From: Alphaproteobacteria bacterium
Lineage (GTDB): Bacteria; Pseudomonadota; Alphaproteobacteria; CAAHEQ01; UBA3637
DNA length: 26,966 bases
Direction of reading: 5' to 3'
Assembly: GCA_017555325.1 (NCBI GenBank)
Contig: JAFZGR010000142.1
Coordinates: forward strand, 1 to 26,966
The translations under genes were made by a program, and so were the position numbers. The notes beneath the pieces were generated by a model. That model saw only the letters and a program-made list of their open reading frames with translations. It did no database searches and was not told the origin of the DNA. Numbering within the stretch: position 1 is the stretch's first letter; every line of letters begins with the position of its first letter. Below, piece by piece: positions 8,038 to 14,673 of the stretch.

Positions 8038-9240
8038 ATGATTGAAAATCAAACAAACAACAAAAAAAGTCGTTATGTTGGAACGTCTGTTTACGGTATC
8101 AGAATGCCGATTATTACACAAGGAGCAGATATTGCCAATATTATTACCGATACGATTGTGAAAGCAGCTCAATCCGATTATCAGGCATTAACATTTCATC
8201 ATCGGGATATTATCGGTATTACGGAATCGTTTTTGGCTCGGGCTCAAGGGAATTATATTCAATTAAAAGATTTGTCCGATGATGTGTCTCGCAAGTTTCC
8301 GACAGGAGATGTTGCTGTTGCTTTTCCGATTTTGTCACGTAACAGATTTGCTAAAATTTTGGAAGGAATTGCCAAAGGTGTGCAGGGAAAGGTGTATGTT
8401 TGTTTGTCTTATCCGGCAGATGAAGTCGGTAATCCGATTATGGATGAAGATGATTTGTTTCAGTCAACGTTAAATCCGTATAGTGATGTATTGACAAAAG
8501 CAGATTTTAGGCGGCAATTCGGTGTTTATCATCATCCGATTACAGGAACGGATTATATTGAGTTATATGAAAAGATTTCTCCGAATATTGAAGTTGTTTT
8601 ATTGAATAATCCAAAAGACATTTTGTCATTGACCAATCAGGTATTGGTTGCCAGTATTCACGCCCGTCATCGTCATAAACAAATTTTGGAAAAATTGGGG
8701 GCAAAAGTTCATACATTGGAAGAGATTTGCAACCAACCGCAAACGGATAAAGGATGGAGTGAATATGGTGTTCTCGGTTCTAATTTTTCAGATGCCGAAC
8801 GGTTAAAATTATTTCCGCGGGAAGCAAAAGAATTTTGTCAGACGGTTCAACGGTTGTTTGAAGAAAAAACAGGTAAGAAAGTGGAAGTAATGGTATATGG
8901 AGATGGTGGATTTAAATGTCCTAAAACCAAAATTTGGGAATTTGCCGATCCAGTTGTATCTCCGGGGTATACAGACGGATTAAACGGTATGCCTAATGAA
9001 ATTAAAATAAAAGCCGTTGCCGATAATAATACAAAAAATGCGGAGGAAGCTATTAAAACGGCTATTGCCAATAAAAAACAAGGGAATGATTTTTATTCTT
9101 TGGGAACAACACCTCGTCAAATAACCGATTTGGTCGGTTCATTGTGTGATTTAACCAGTGGTTCCGGAGATAAGGGAACGCCGGTTATATACATTAAAGG
9201 CTATTTTGACGATTACACAAAGGGAATTCCTCAAGTGTGA
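8038..9240 (+). CDS. CofE-like (coenzyme F420-0:L-glutamate ligase family) protein
   Basis: A 400-aa cytoplasmic protein whose N-terminal half matches the CofE/FbiB ligase fold. Visible blocks are MPIITQGADIANIITDTIVKAA (about residues 22-43), DIIGITESFLARAQGNYI, and a late GDGGFKCPKTKIWEFADPVVSPG. Family members attach glutamate to coenzyme F420-0. No other F420 gene is in the window, and many bacteria without F420 carry such homologues of unknown role, so the substrate is open. A good ribosome-binding site, AAGGAG (8026-8031), precedes the ATG. A structured leader lies upstream, and a broken gene follows without a visible terminator between them. Confidence 0.8.
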   Translation: MIENQTNNKKSRYVGTSVYGIRMPIITQGADIANIITDTIVKAAQSDYQALTFHHRDIIGITESFLARAQGNYIQLKDLSDDVSRKFPTGDVAVAFPILSRNRFAKILEGIAKGVQGKVYVCLSYPADEVGNPIMDEDDLFQSTLNPYSDVLTKADFRRQFGVYHHPITGTDYIELYEKISPNIEVVLLNNPKDILSLTNQVLVASIHARHRHKQILEKLGAKVHTLEEICNQPQTDKGWSEYGVLGSNFSDAERLKLFPREAKEFCQTVQRLFEEKTGKKVEVMVYGDGGFKCPKTKIWEFADPVVSPGYTDGLNGMPNEIKIKAVADNNTKNAEEAIKTAIANKKQGNDFYSLGTTPRQITDLVGSLCDLTSGSGDKGTPVIYIKGYFDDYTKGIPQV

Positions 9241-9263
9241 TTTGAAAATCAGAAAAATTTTAT

Positions 9264-9669
9264 ATGGTGAATTTAAAAGAGAAATTAGGCTTATTAAAAC
9301 AGCTGATGATTAAGAGAATGGCGTATATTTTGTATACGTTGCGACATAAAGTTGCTTTTTTTAAAGTTGAAAAACAATTAAGAGGCAGATATATCAGGCG
9401 AGGATTGATGCATGATCTTTTTGTATGTGGTTTTATGGAAAGATGTGTGTGAGATACAGGTAACGCCTTGGAATCATAGCAAACATCATGTGAAGAATAA
9501 TTTTAAAAAAAGTGAAGAGGATTTGTTGGATACGGTTATTGATTGGGAATGTACTTGTATGACAAAACCGGATAAGCCTTTAAATGCATATGAAACACTA
9601 ATGAAGTTTTTCCGTCATATCAGGCAGAATATTTGCCGATTATTCGCAAGCATTTGCCCCATCAGATAA
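9264..9669 (+). pseudogene. Broken gene resembling DUF5662
   Basis: Two overlapping frames together resemble one small protein. The first (9264-9452) reads MAYILYTLRHKVAFF and then RRGLMHDLF before a stop; LRHK followed by a GL-x-HDL motif is typical of DUF5662. The second (frame of 9412-9669) continues with PWNHSKHHVKNNF, TVIDWEC and NAYETLMKFF, which resembles the family's later H-x-x-x-x-HH and DW motifs. The segment expected between HDL and HH is much too short, which suggests an internal deletion plus a frameshift. The family assignment is from memory of motifs. It may instead be two small genes. Confidence 0.4.
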
Positions 9670-9708
9670 CCGATAAATCTAAAATAAAAGAATAAAACAA
9701 ATATTAAC

Positions 9709-9743
9709 AGTCCTTATGTTTAAAAGACACAAGGGCTTTTTTT
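9709..9743 (+). terminator. Rho-independent terminator
   Basis: AGTCCTTATGT (9709-9719) pairs with ACACAAGGGCT (9727-9737), with one G-U pair and one mismatch, around a 7-base loop, and runs into seven T. It closes the CofE-like transcript. Confidence 0.8.
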
Positions 9744-9815
9744 AACCGATATAATTTTGAATAATAAATAAAAGCAGATCTGATTTTGATAAAACAATAT
9801 AGACATTTGTATTGA

Positions 9816-9844
9816 TTGAAAGTGTGTTCGACCGTAATTATATA
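9816..9844 (+). promoter_or_regulatory. Promoter of the HdeD-like gene
   Basis: TTGAAA (9816-9821), a 17-base spacer and TATATA (9839-9844). These boxes and spacing are identical to the second promoter before the D-lactate-type dehydrogenase (13092-13120). Confidence 0.6.
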
Positions 9845-9871
9845 AAATGCGTGTTTATTAAGGAGGATACA

Positions 9872-10399
9872 ATGCAAAATACAACAATATTACCGAATAC
9901 ACAAAACAGAAGTGTTTGGTTGCTGATTGCCGGCGCTTTGCTTATTCTGTGTGGTGTATATGTTTTATTTAATCCGATTACGGCATTAATCACGTCGGCG
10001 ATGCTTGTCGGAATTGCTTTTATTTTTATCGGAACTTCATATTTGATGAGTTATCGGGAAAATACATCTTATACTTTGTTGGCACTAGGTATTTTAGATT
10101 TGTTTATCGGTTTGTTGTTTTTAACAAATTTGGGAATTTCCGCAGCCAGTATGCCAATTATTTTAGGATTGTGGATTTTGTTTAACAGTACAATCAGTTT
10201 TGTTATGGGTATAGAACTACGTCATCGAGGCAATAAAAACGGTCGCTTTTTATTTTGGAGTGGATTAATCGGTATTTTATTTGCATTATTGGTATTTGCT
10301 TTACCCATTATCGGAACGGTAACATTAACATTGGTTGTCGGATTGTATTTGATTATTTATGGGTTATTCGAAATTAACCGATATATAAAAGCTTATTAG
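9872..10399 (+). CDS. HdeD family membrane protein
   Basis: A 175-aa inner-membrane protein of the HdeD/DUF308 family, with six hydrophobic segments in three pairs. The conserved features are an early GALLILCGVYVLFNP, then GIAFIFIGTSYL, then a repeat of the same layout in the second half (GLIGILFALLVFALP, then GLYLIIYGLFEI). HdeD is linked to acid resistance in E. coli, but the biochemical role of the wider family is unknown. The frame is open from 9812. The near-perfect ribosome-binding site AAGGAGGA (9860-9867) selects ATG 9872. It is monocistronic, with a promoter and a terminator of its own. Confidence 0.85.
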   Translation: MQNTTILPNTQNRSVWLLIAGALLILCGVYVLFNPITALITSAMLVGIAFIFIGTSYLMSYRENTSYTLLALGILDLFIGLLFLTNLGISAASMPIILGLWILFNSTISFVMGIELRHRGNKNGRFLFWSGLIGILFALLVFALPIIGTVTLTLVVGLYLIIYGLFEINRYIKAY

Positions 10400-10420
10400 T
10401 TATTAAACGAACAAATATTG

Positions 10421-10453
10421 AAAAAAAACGATGCTTTTAAGTGTCGTTTTTTT
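10421..10453 (+). terminator. Rho-independent terminator
   Basis: ACGATGC (10428-10434) pairs with GTGTCGT (10441-10447) using two G-U pairs, with loop TTTTAA. It is flanked by an A-run and a T-run, so it could work for either strand. Confidence 0.75.
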
Positions 10454-10513
10454 GTAAATAAATATTTTGAACGTAAAGTGTCTTGTGTAAATAGGAATGG
10501 ACAGAATTTTTAC

Positions 10514-10542
10514 TTGCCTTTTATAGCATACAAGGTTATACT
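10514..10542 (+). promoter_or_regulatory. Promoter of the porin gene
   Basis: TTGCCT (10514-10519), 17 bases, TATACT (10537-10542). A short leader then reaches AAAGGAG before the ATG at 10568. Confidence 0.7.
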
Positions 10543-10567
10543 TTGTGCATTAAAAAAGGAGTAAGAA

Positions 10568-11662
10568 ATGATTAAGAAAACAATTAAATATGCCGTTGCA
10601 AGTGGATTGATTGTCTTGTATGCCGGTTCTGTTCGGGCAGAATATACAATTAAGCCATTTGAAAATTTAGAATTGGGAGTGGGTGGATATGCCCGTGTTT
10701 ATTCCGGAAAATTAGAAAGTTATCAGTATAATAATATCTTGAAAGCCGAACCGAAGATAACAATGGATTATCGGATAACATCAGATTTGTCTTTAAAGGG
10801 AAAATTTGCTTATCGGATTGTGCGTAATGACCGATTTGCCGATAAAAAAACATCCAAAGTATATGATGCATATGGTACATTGGAATCTAAAAGATTTGGG
10901 ACATTAGATGTGGGTAAATTACGGAGTGTGGCATATTTGTTTCATCAAGGATCAGTGGATGTTTCTTGTTTAGATGTTGAAGATTCAGACATTTCTTATT
11001 TTTATAAAATGCCTAAAAATTTTTATGCTCCGACATTAACATATTTATATACGGATTCGCGGGATCCGAAAGTCTCTTATACTACTCCGGAAATAAACGG
11101 ATTAACATTGGGGGCTACGGTTGTTCAGTCTGAAGATGTTAAGCCGGATTCTATTGCTCCGAATGGTGTTAAAATCGATCACGGAAAAGGGGTTATTACG
11201 GCAGCAAAATATAAATATAACGTTTCGGATGATATTTGGGCAGCCTTTTCGGGTGGATTTGCCTTTTATCAGGATGACCGTTTTTGGAAAAATAATCAGG
11301 TGTTGGATGCCAATCATCGGGAATACAGTTTGGGAACAAAATTGGGTTGGAAAAATTTCACAGTTGGTATTGCGTATAAACGAATGTTGTTTCCGGATAA
11401 AATAAGTTTGAAAGATTCCAGTGCATTCAGTACGGGTATTGCGTATGAAAAAGGAAAATATGGTGTTTCCCTCAGTTGGTTGCATTCACAGGCAGAATTG
11501 ACGGATAAAAATAAATATAACCATATTATGCTCTCAAACAGCTATCAATTCAATAAATATATAAAAGGGTTTGTATCTGCCGGTAAATTGGAATTTGATT
11601 ATAACAATCAAAAGGACATTACAAACTGGTTCGGTATTTGCGGATTTGAATTGAAAATATAG
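10568..11662 (+). CDS. Outer-membrane porin-like beta-barrel protein
   Basis: A 364-aa exported protein. A classic signal peptide of 24 residues ends in SVRA before EYTIKPF (basic KK start, hydrophobic core, small residues at -3 and -1). The mature part alternates polar and aromatic/hydrophobic residues in strands with short turns, as in gram-negative general porins (Porin_4 type). Recognisable pieces include ELGVGGYARVYSG, then YGTLESKRFGTLDVGKLR (the loop 3 region in such porins), then GVSLSWLHSQAEL. The last residue is Ile rather than the usual Phe (CGFELKI), which is slightly atypical for BAM recognition. Monocistronic, with a clear promoter and terminator. The solute is unknown. Confidence 0.8.
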   Translation: MIKKTIKYAVASGLIVLYAGSVRAEYTIKPFENLELGVGGYARVYSGKLESYQYNNILKAEPKITMDYRITSDLSLKGKFAYRIVRNDRFADKKTSKVYDAYGTLESKRFGTLDVGKLRSVAYLFHQGSVDVSCLDVEDSDISYFYKMPKNFYAPTLTYLYTDSRDPKVSYTTPEINGLTLGATVVQSEDVKPDSIAPNGVKIDHGKGVITAAKYKYNVSDDIWAAFSGGFAFYQDDRFWKNNQVLDANHREYSLGTKLGWKNFTVGIAYKRMLFPDKISLKDSSAFSTGIAYEKGKYGVSLSWLHSQAELTDKNKYNHIMLSNSYQFNKYIKGFVSAGKLEFDYNNQKDITNWFGICGFELKI

Positions 11663-11680
11663 TCTTGTATTACAACGGAT

Positions 11681-11723
11681 AAAATGTTTGATGTTTTCTG
11701 ACAAGATATCAAACATTTTTTTT
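11681..11723 (+). terminator. Rho-independent terminator
   Basis: AAAATGTTTGAT (11681-11692) and ATCAAACATTTT (11708-11719) pair perfectly over 12 bp, followed by more T. It closes the porin transcript. Confidence 0.85.
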
Positions 11724-11801
11724 GTTTGTGTTATTGGATTTGCTATTGATGTTTTTTTTGACAGAAAAGCGTAAAATCAAATGGTATAAAGATTTTTTTT
11801 C

Positions 11802-11830
11802 TTGACAAACATAAAAGAAACAGTTAAAAA
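11802..11830 (+). promoter_or_regulatory. Promoter of ihfB-accD
   Basis: TTGACA (11802-11807), 17 bases, TAAAAA (11825-11830). A second perfect TTGACA lies upstream (11758-11763), but its nearest good -10 (TATAAA, 11785-11790) is 21 bases away, so it is less likely. Confidence 0.55.
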
Positions 11831-11867
11831 ATACTCATTTGAAACAGAAAAATGAAAGGAAGATAAA

Positions 11868-12161
11868 ATGATTAAATCAGAATTGATTTCTAAATTGGCA
11901 GAACAAACACGCTTGAACAAAGCTGATGCCGAACGTGTTATTAGCACGGTATTTAATGAAATTTCAAAAGCATTAATTCAAGGCAATCGTGTTGAATTGC
12001 GGGGTTTTGGTGTTTTATCTGTTCGCAGTCGTCAAGCTCGTACGGGCCGGAATCCGAAAACAGGTCAAACCGTTAGCGTTGCAGCTAAAAAAGTACCGTT
12101 CTTTAAAGCCGGTAAATGCATTAATGAAGCTTTAAATAAACCGAAAAAAGGTAAAAAATAA
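11868..12161 (+). CDS. ihfB: Integration host factor beta subunit
   Basis: A 97-aa DNA-bending protein of the HU/IHF family. It reads as the IHF-beta type: MIKSELISKLAEQ at the N-terminus, then NRVELRGFGVLSVRSR, then the DNA-arm motif ARTGRNPKTGQTV with the intercalating Pro, and VPFFKAGK. IHF acts as an alpha/beta heterodimer in recombination and transcription, and the alpha gene is not in the window. The basic tail (KPKKGKK) is longer than in E. coli IhfB. AAAGGAAG precedes the ATG. The stop codon shares its last base with the accD start (TAATG), implying coupling. HU is the alternative call. Confidence 0.8.
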   Translation: MIKSELISKLAEQTRLNKADAERVISTVFNEISKALIQGNRVELRGFGVLSVRSRQARTGRNPKTGQTVSVAAKKVPFFKAGKCINEALNKPKKGKK

Positions 12162-13003
12162 TGAATTGGTTAAATCGCCTCACTCGACCGACCGTTAAAG
12201 TCGCTGCCGTTAAAAAGGAAATTCCCAATAATTATTGGGACAGATGTCCGAAATGTGGGGCGATGTTGTATCATGCCGAAATCGAAAAAGCGGATTATGT
12301 TTGTCCGTATTGTGATTATCATTTTCGGTTACCTGTTTTAAAACGGATGGATATGCTGTTTGATAAACAGGAATATACAATGATACAATTGCCGAAAGTA
12401 AAGGAAGATCCGTTAAAATTTGCCGATTTGGAAAAATATACGGATCGCTTGAAAAAAGCCCGTAAAAAAACAAAACAGGAAGATGCTATTTCCGTTGCTC
12501 ACGGATTTATCGGAAAACATTCGGTTGTTGTCGGTGTGTTTGATTTTGGTTTTATGGGTGGTTCTATGGGGACGGCAGTCGGGGAAGCTATTATTACGGC
12601 GGCACAGTTGGCTTTATTACAAGAGGCGGCTTTGATTTTGATTCCGGCTTCCGGTGGTGCCCGTATGCAAGAAGGGATGTTGTCTTTAATGCAAATGGCA
12701 CGGACGACGATTGCCGTGAAAAAATTAAAAAGTAAAAAACTGCCTTATATTACGGTATTATCCGATCCGACAATGGGTGGTGTGACGGCTTCATTCGCTA
12801 TGTTGGGCGATATCAGTATTGCCGAACCCGGTGCAGCTATCGGTTTTGCCGGAAAACGCGTTATCGAACAGATTGTGCGTGAAAAGTTGCCAAGTAATTT
12901 CCAACAATCCAGTTATTTATTGGAACATGGAATGATTGATCAAGTTGTGCATCGTAAAGATGTGCGGGCGACATTGATTAATATTTTGGATTTGTTGGGT
13001 TAG
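12161..13003 (+). CDS. accD: Acetyl-CoA carboxylase carboxyltransferase beta subunit
   Basis: A 280-aa subunit that, with AccA, transfers the carboxyl group from biotin to acetyl-CoA, the committed step of fatty acid synthesis. The N-terminal zinc ribbon is complete: CPKC (residues 27-30) and CPYC about 15 residues later. The crotonase-like body has the typical FDFGFMGGSMGTAVGE, ASGGARMQEGMLSLMQMA and DPTMGGVTASFAMLGD. The length is a little shorter than E. coli's. The usual downstream partner folC is absent here. A strong terminator follows. Confidence 0.97.
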   Translation: MNWLNRLTRPTVKVAAVKKEIPNNYWDRCPKCGAMLYHAEIEKADYVCPYCDYHFRLPVLKRMDMLFDKQEYTMIQLPKVKEDPLKFADLEKYTDRLKKARKKTKQEDAISVAHGFIGKHSVVVGVFDFGFMGGSMGTAVGEAIITAAQLALLQEAALILIPASGGARMQEGMLSLMQMARTTIAVKKLKSKKLPYITVLSDPTMGGVTASFAMLGDISIAEPGAAIGFAGKRVIEQIVREKLPSNFQQSSYLLEHGMIDQVVHRKDVRATLINILDLLG

Positions 13004-13020
13004 TTTAAAATTTTTATTAT

Positions 13021-13055
13021 AAAAAGCAGCGGATAATAATTCGCTGCTTTTTTTT
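13021..13055 (+). terminator. Rho-independent terminator
   Basis: AAAAAGCAGCG (13021-13031) and CGCTGCTTTTT (13042-13052) form a perfect 11-bp stem, followed by T. It closes ihfB-accD. Confidence 0.92.
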
Positions 13056-13120
13056 GTAATTTGTGCATAATAAAGAGTATAATTTGTTGCCTTGAAAATG
13101 ATTTTATTGGTTTTTATATA
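13054..13120 (+). promoter_or_regulatory. Tandem promoters of the D-lactate-type dehydrogenase
   Basis: Upstream pair: TTGTAA (13054-13059), 18 bases, TATAAT (13078-13083). Downstream pair: TTGAAA (13092-13097), 17 bases, TATATA (13115-13120). The second leaves a leader of only about 20 bases. Confidence 0.55.
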
Positions 13121-13147
13121 AATATAAAATTGAAAGGGAGGCATTAT

Positions 13148-14161
13148 ATGAAAAATGTATTGTTTTTTGATACGGATTTACTGTTTCGTGAATTTGCAAA
13201 TACGCATATGATTGAAAATATAAACACGGTTTGTTTTGAAGAAAGTTTAAATACGATTGAATTGGATAAAATTGAGCCATATTTGGATTCGCAGATTATA
13301 TCTTTATTTGTTCATTCGGAACAAATGGATATAAAACGATTGGACGTGTTCCAAAATTTAAAAATGATTGCAACTCGTTCAACCGGATTTAATCATATTG
13401 ATTTGGATTATTGTAAAAAAAGGCATATTGCTGTTTGTAATGTGCCGAGATATGGTGAAGCGACTGTTGCGGAATTTGCATTTGGTTTGTTGTTGGCTTT
13501 GTCACGTAAGATTATACAAGGGCGGAATGCTATGTCACATAATCATATTGAAATTGATAAATATATCGGTTTTGATTTGCAAGGTAAAACATTGGGCGTT
13601 ATCGGAACGGGTTCTATCGGGCGTCATATGATACAGATTGCCAAAGGATTTGGAATGAATATCATGGCATATGATCCATATCCTAATCCGGAATTGTCTG
13701 ATGTTTATGTGTCTGCTTTGGATGATATATATCAAAATGCGGATATTATCTCATTGCACGTGCCATCAACGCCACAAAACTTTCATATGATAAATCAGGA
13801 TGCATTTGATAAGATGAAACATGGTGTTATTATCATCAATACGGCAAGAGGCGATTTAATTGATACACAGGCATTATATTGGGCATTAAAAAACGGAATT
13901 GTCGGTGGGGCTGGTTTGGATGTGTTGGAAAATGAAGATTTTTTATTGCATGATGAGTTTGTGACTTCGGCACGTATTACCGATACGGAATTTTTGTTGG
14001 ATTCGGCAATGAATTTAAAATTGTTACAGTTTAGAAATGTTATCGCCACCCCCCATATTGCATTTAATTCCATAGATGCTATTAATCGGATTAATCAAAC
14101 GACATTTGACAATATAATCTCTTTTTATAAGGGGCATATTCAAAATAATGTTGTGAAATAG
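13148..14161 (+). CDS. D-2-hydroxyacid dehydrogenase, probably D-lactate dehydrogenase
   Basis: A 337-aa cytoplasmic NAD-dependent enzyme that interconverts a 2-keto acid and the D-2-hydroxy acid, most likely pyruvate and D-lactate. The Rossmann motif is GTGSIG (residues 153-158), after LQGKTLGVI. The substrate-binding block reads ATRSTGFNHIDLDYCK, and the catalytic Arg is in NTARGDLIDT (R234). The GGAGLDVLENE block follows, and the catalytic His is in ATPHIAFNS (H303). The RSTGFNHID form and ENE after DVL are typical of the D-LDH (LdhA) branch. The frame extends upstream, but AAAGGGAGG before ATG 13148 decides the start. It suggests fermentative metabolism. No terminator follows directly. 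Confidence 0.88.
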   Translation: MKNVLFFDTDLLFREFANTHMIENINTVCFEESLNTIELDKIEPYLDSQIISLFVHSEQMDIKRLDVFQNLKMIATRSTGFNHIDLDYCKKRHIAVCNVPRYGEATVAEFAFGLLLALSRKIIQGRNAMSHNHIEIDKYIGFDLQGKTLGVIGTGSIGRHMIQIAKGFGMNIMAYDPYPNPELSDVYVSALDDIYQNADIISLHVPSTPQNFHMINQDAFDKMKHGVIIINTARGDLIDTQALYWALKNGIVGGAGLDVLENEDFLLHDEFVTSARITDTEFLLDSAMNLKLLQFRNVIATPHIAFNSIDAINRINQTTFDNIISFYKGHIQNNVVK

Positions 14162-14212
14162 GCTTGTTTTTATATTGGTAGTCATACTTTATCGTCATTG
14201 GAAGTTGCTTCG

Positions 14213-14343
14213 GATTCGAGAGGATATAAATTTTTACATTTATCATTGTGCCGGATTTAGTCCGATTTTCAAGTCTACCGTCAATCTGAACTCGTTTCAG
14301 ATTCTCGGGACGATATGCCATGAACGATGTGTTCTTTCGAATC
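14213..14343 (+). ncRNA. Candidate structured RNA, unknown class
   Basis: A 131-base element in a gene-free gap. Bases 14213-14228 pair without interruption with 14328-14343: 16 bp, four of them G-U. It encloses a CGGA/TCCG hairpin (14252-14264). It also encloses a long irregular hairpin (14273-14311) in which GTC, CCG and AATCTGAA pair with TTCAGATT, CGG and GAC around the loop CTCGT. The G-U pairs only work if the plus strand is transcribed. The local GC content is above that of the very AT-rich sequence after it. No clear promoter is seen, so it may be made from the dehydrogenase transcript. No known class is recognised. Confidence 0.5.
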
Positions 14344-14609
14344 GTTGTTTGTTCGGAAATACTTGATTTTATTGATTAAAAAATAAATTTTTTTTAAAAA
14401 ATACATGGAAAAATTTATTCAAGCTGTTTTAATTGGTAAAAAGTAAATAAAATGTGTATAAAAAGATATGTTTTTCAAAATATTATGATGAAAAATCAAT
14501 TTTTGACGAAAATTCCGAATAAATATAAAAGTGGAAAATACAGATGTAATTTTGAATAAAATTTTGGCATATTTAACTAACTGATTGATATAAAAGTATA
14601 TAATATTAT
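14344..14609. other. AT-rich gene-free stretch
   Basis: Very AT-rich, with frequent stops in all frames. The only structure seen is a weak all-AU hairpin, TTTATT/AATAAA near 14367-14388, followed by eight T. This could terminate the RNA upstream. Nothing else is supported. Confidence 0.4.
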
Positions 14610-14637
14610 TTGACAAGGGGTAGGGGTTTGTGATAAA
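14610..14637 (+). promoter_or_regulatory. Promoter of the 646-aa/371-aa gene pair
   Basis: TTGACA (14610-14615), 16 bases, then GATAAA (14632-14637) with an upstream TGT giving an extended -10 (TGTGATAAA). The same extended -10 is found at the lepB promoter. Confidence 0.65.
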
Positions 14638-14673
14638 CTAAAAAAAGATGAATTTTATCTTATGGAGGTTGTT

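Noticed and set aside
11758..11790. Second promoter before ihfB (TTGACA ... TATAAA)
   Set aside because: The 21-base spacer is too long for a normal sigma70 promoter; the pair at 11802-11830 fits better.
14091..14321. Minus-strand open frame of 76 codons over the end of the dehydrogenase and the gap after it
   Set aside because: It overlaps the real dehydrogenase gene, has no family features, and its first third coincides with the folded RNA element.
14328..14350. TTCGAATC resembling a tRNA T-loop
   Set aside because: The flanking bases cannot form the five-base T stem, and no acceptor or anticodon arm is present; the bases pair instead with 14213-14222.
14662..14673. ATG 14662 as the start of the 646-aa gene
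   Set aside because: The ribosome-binding site GGAGG would lie inside the coding sequence. It serves ATG 14674.
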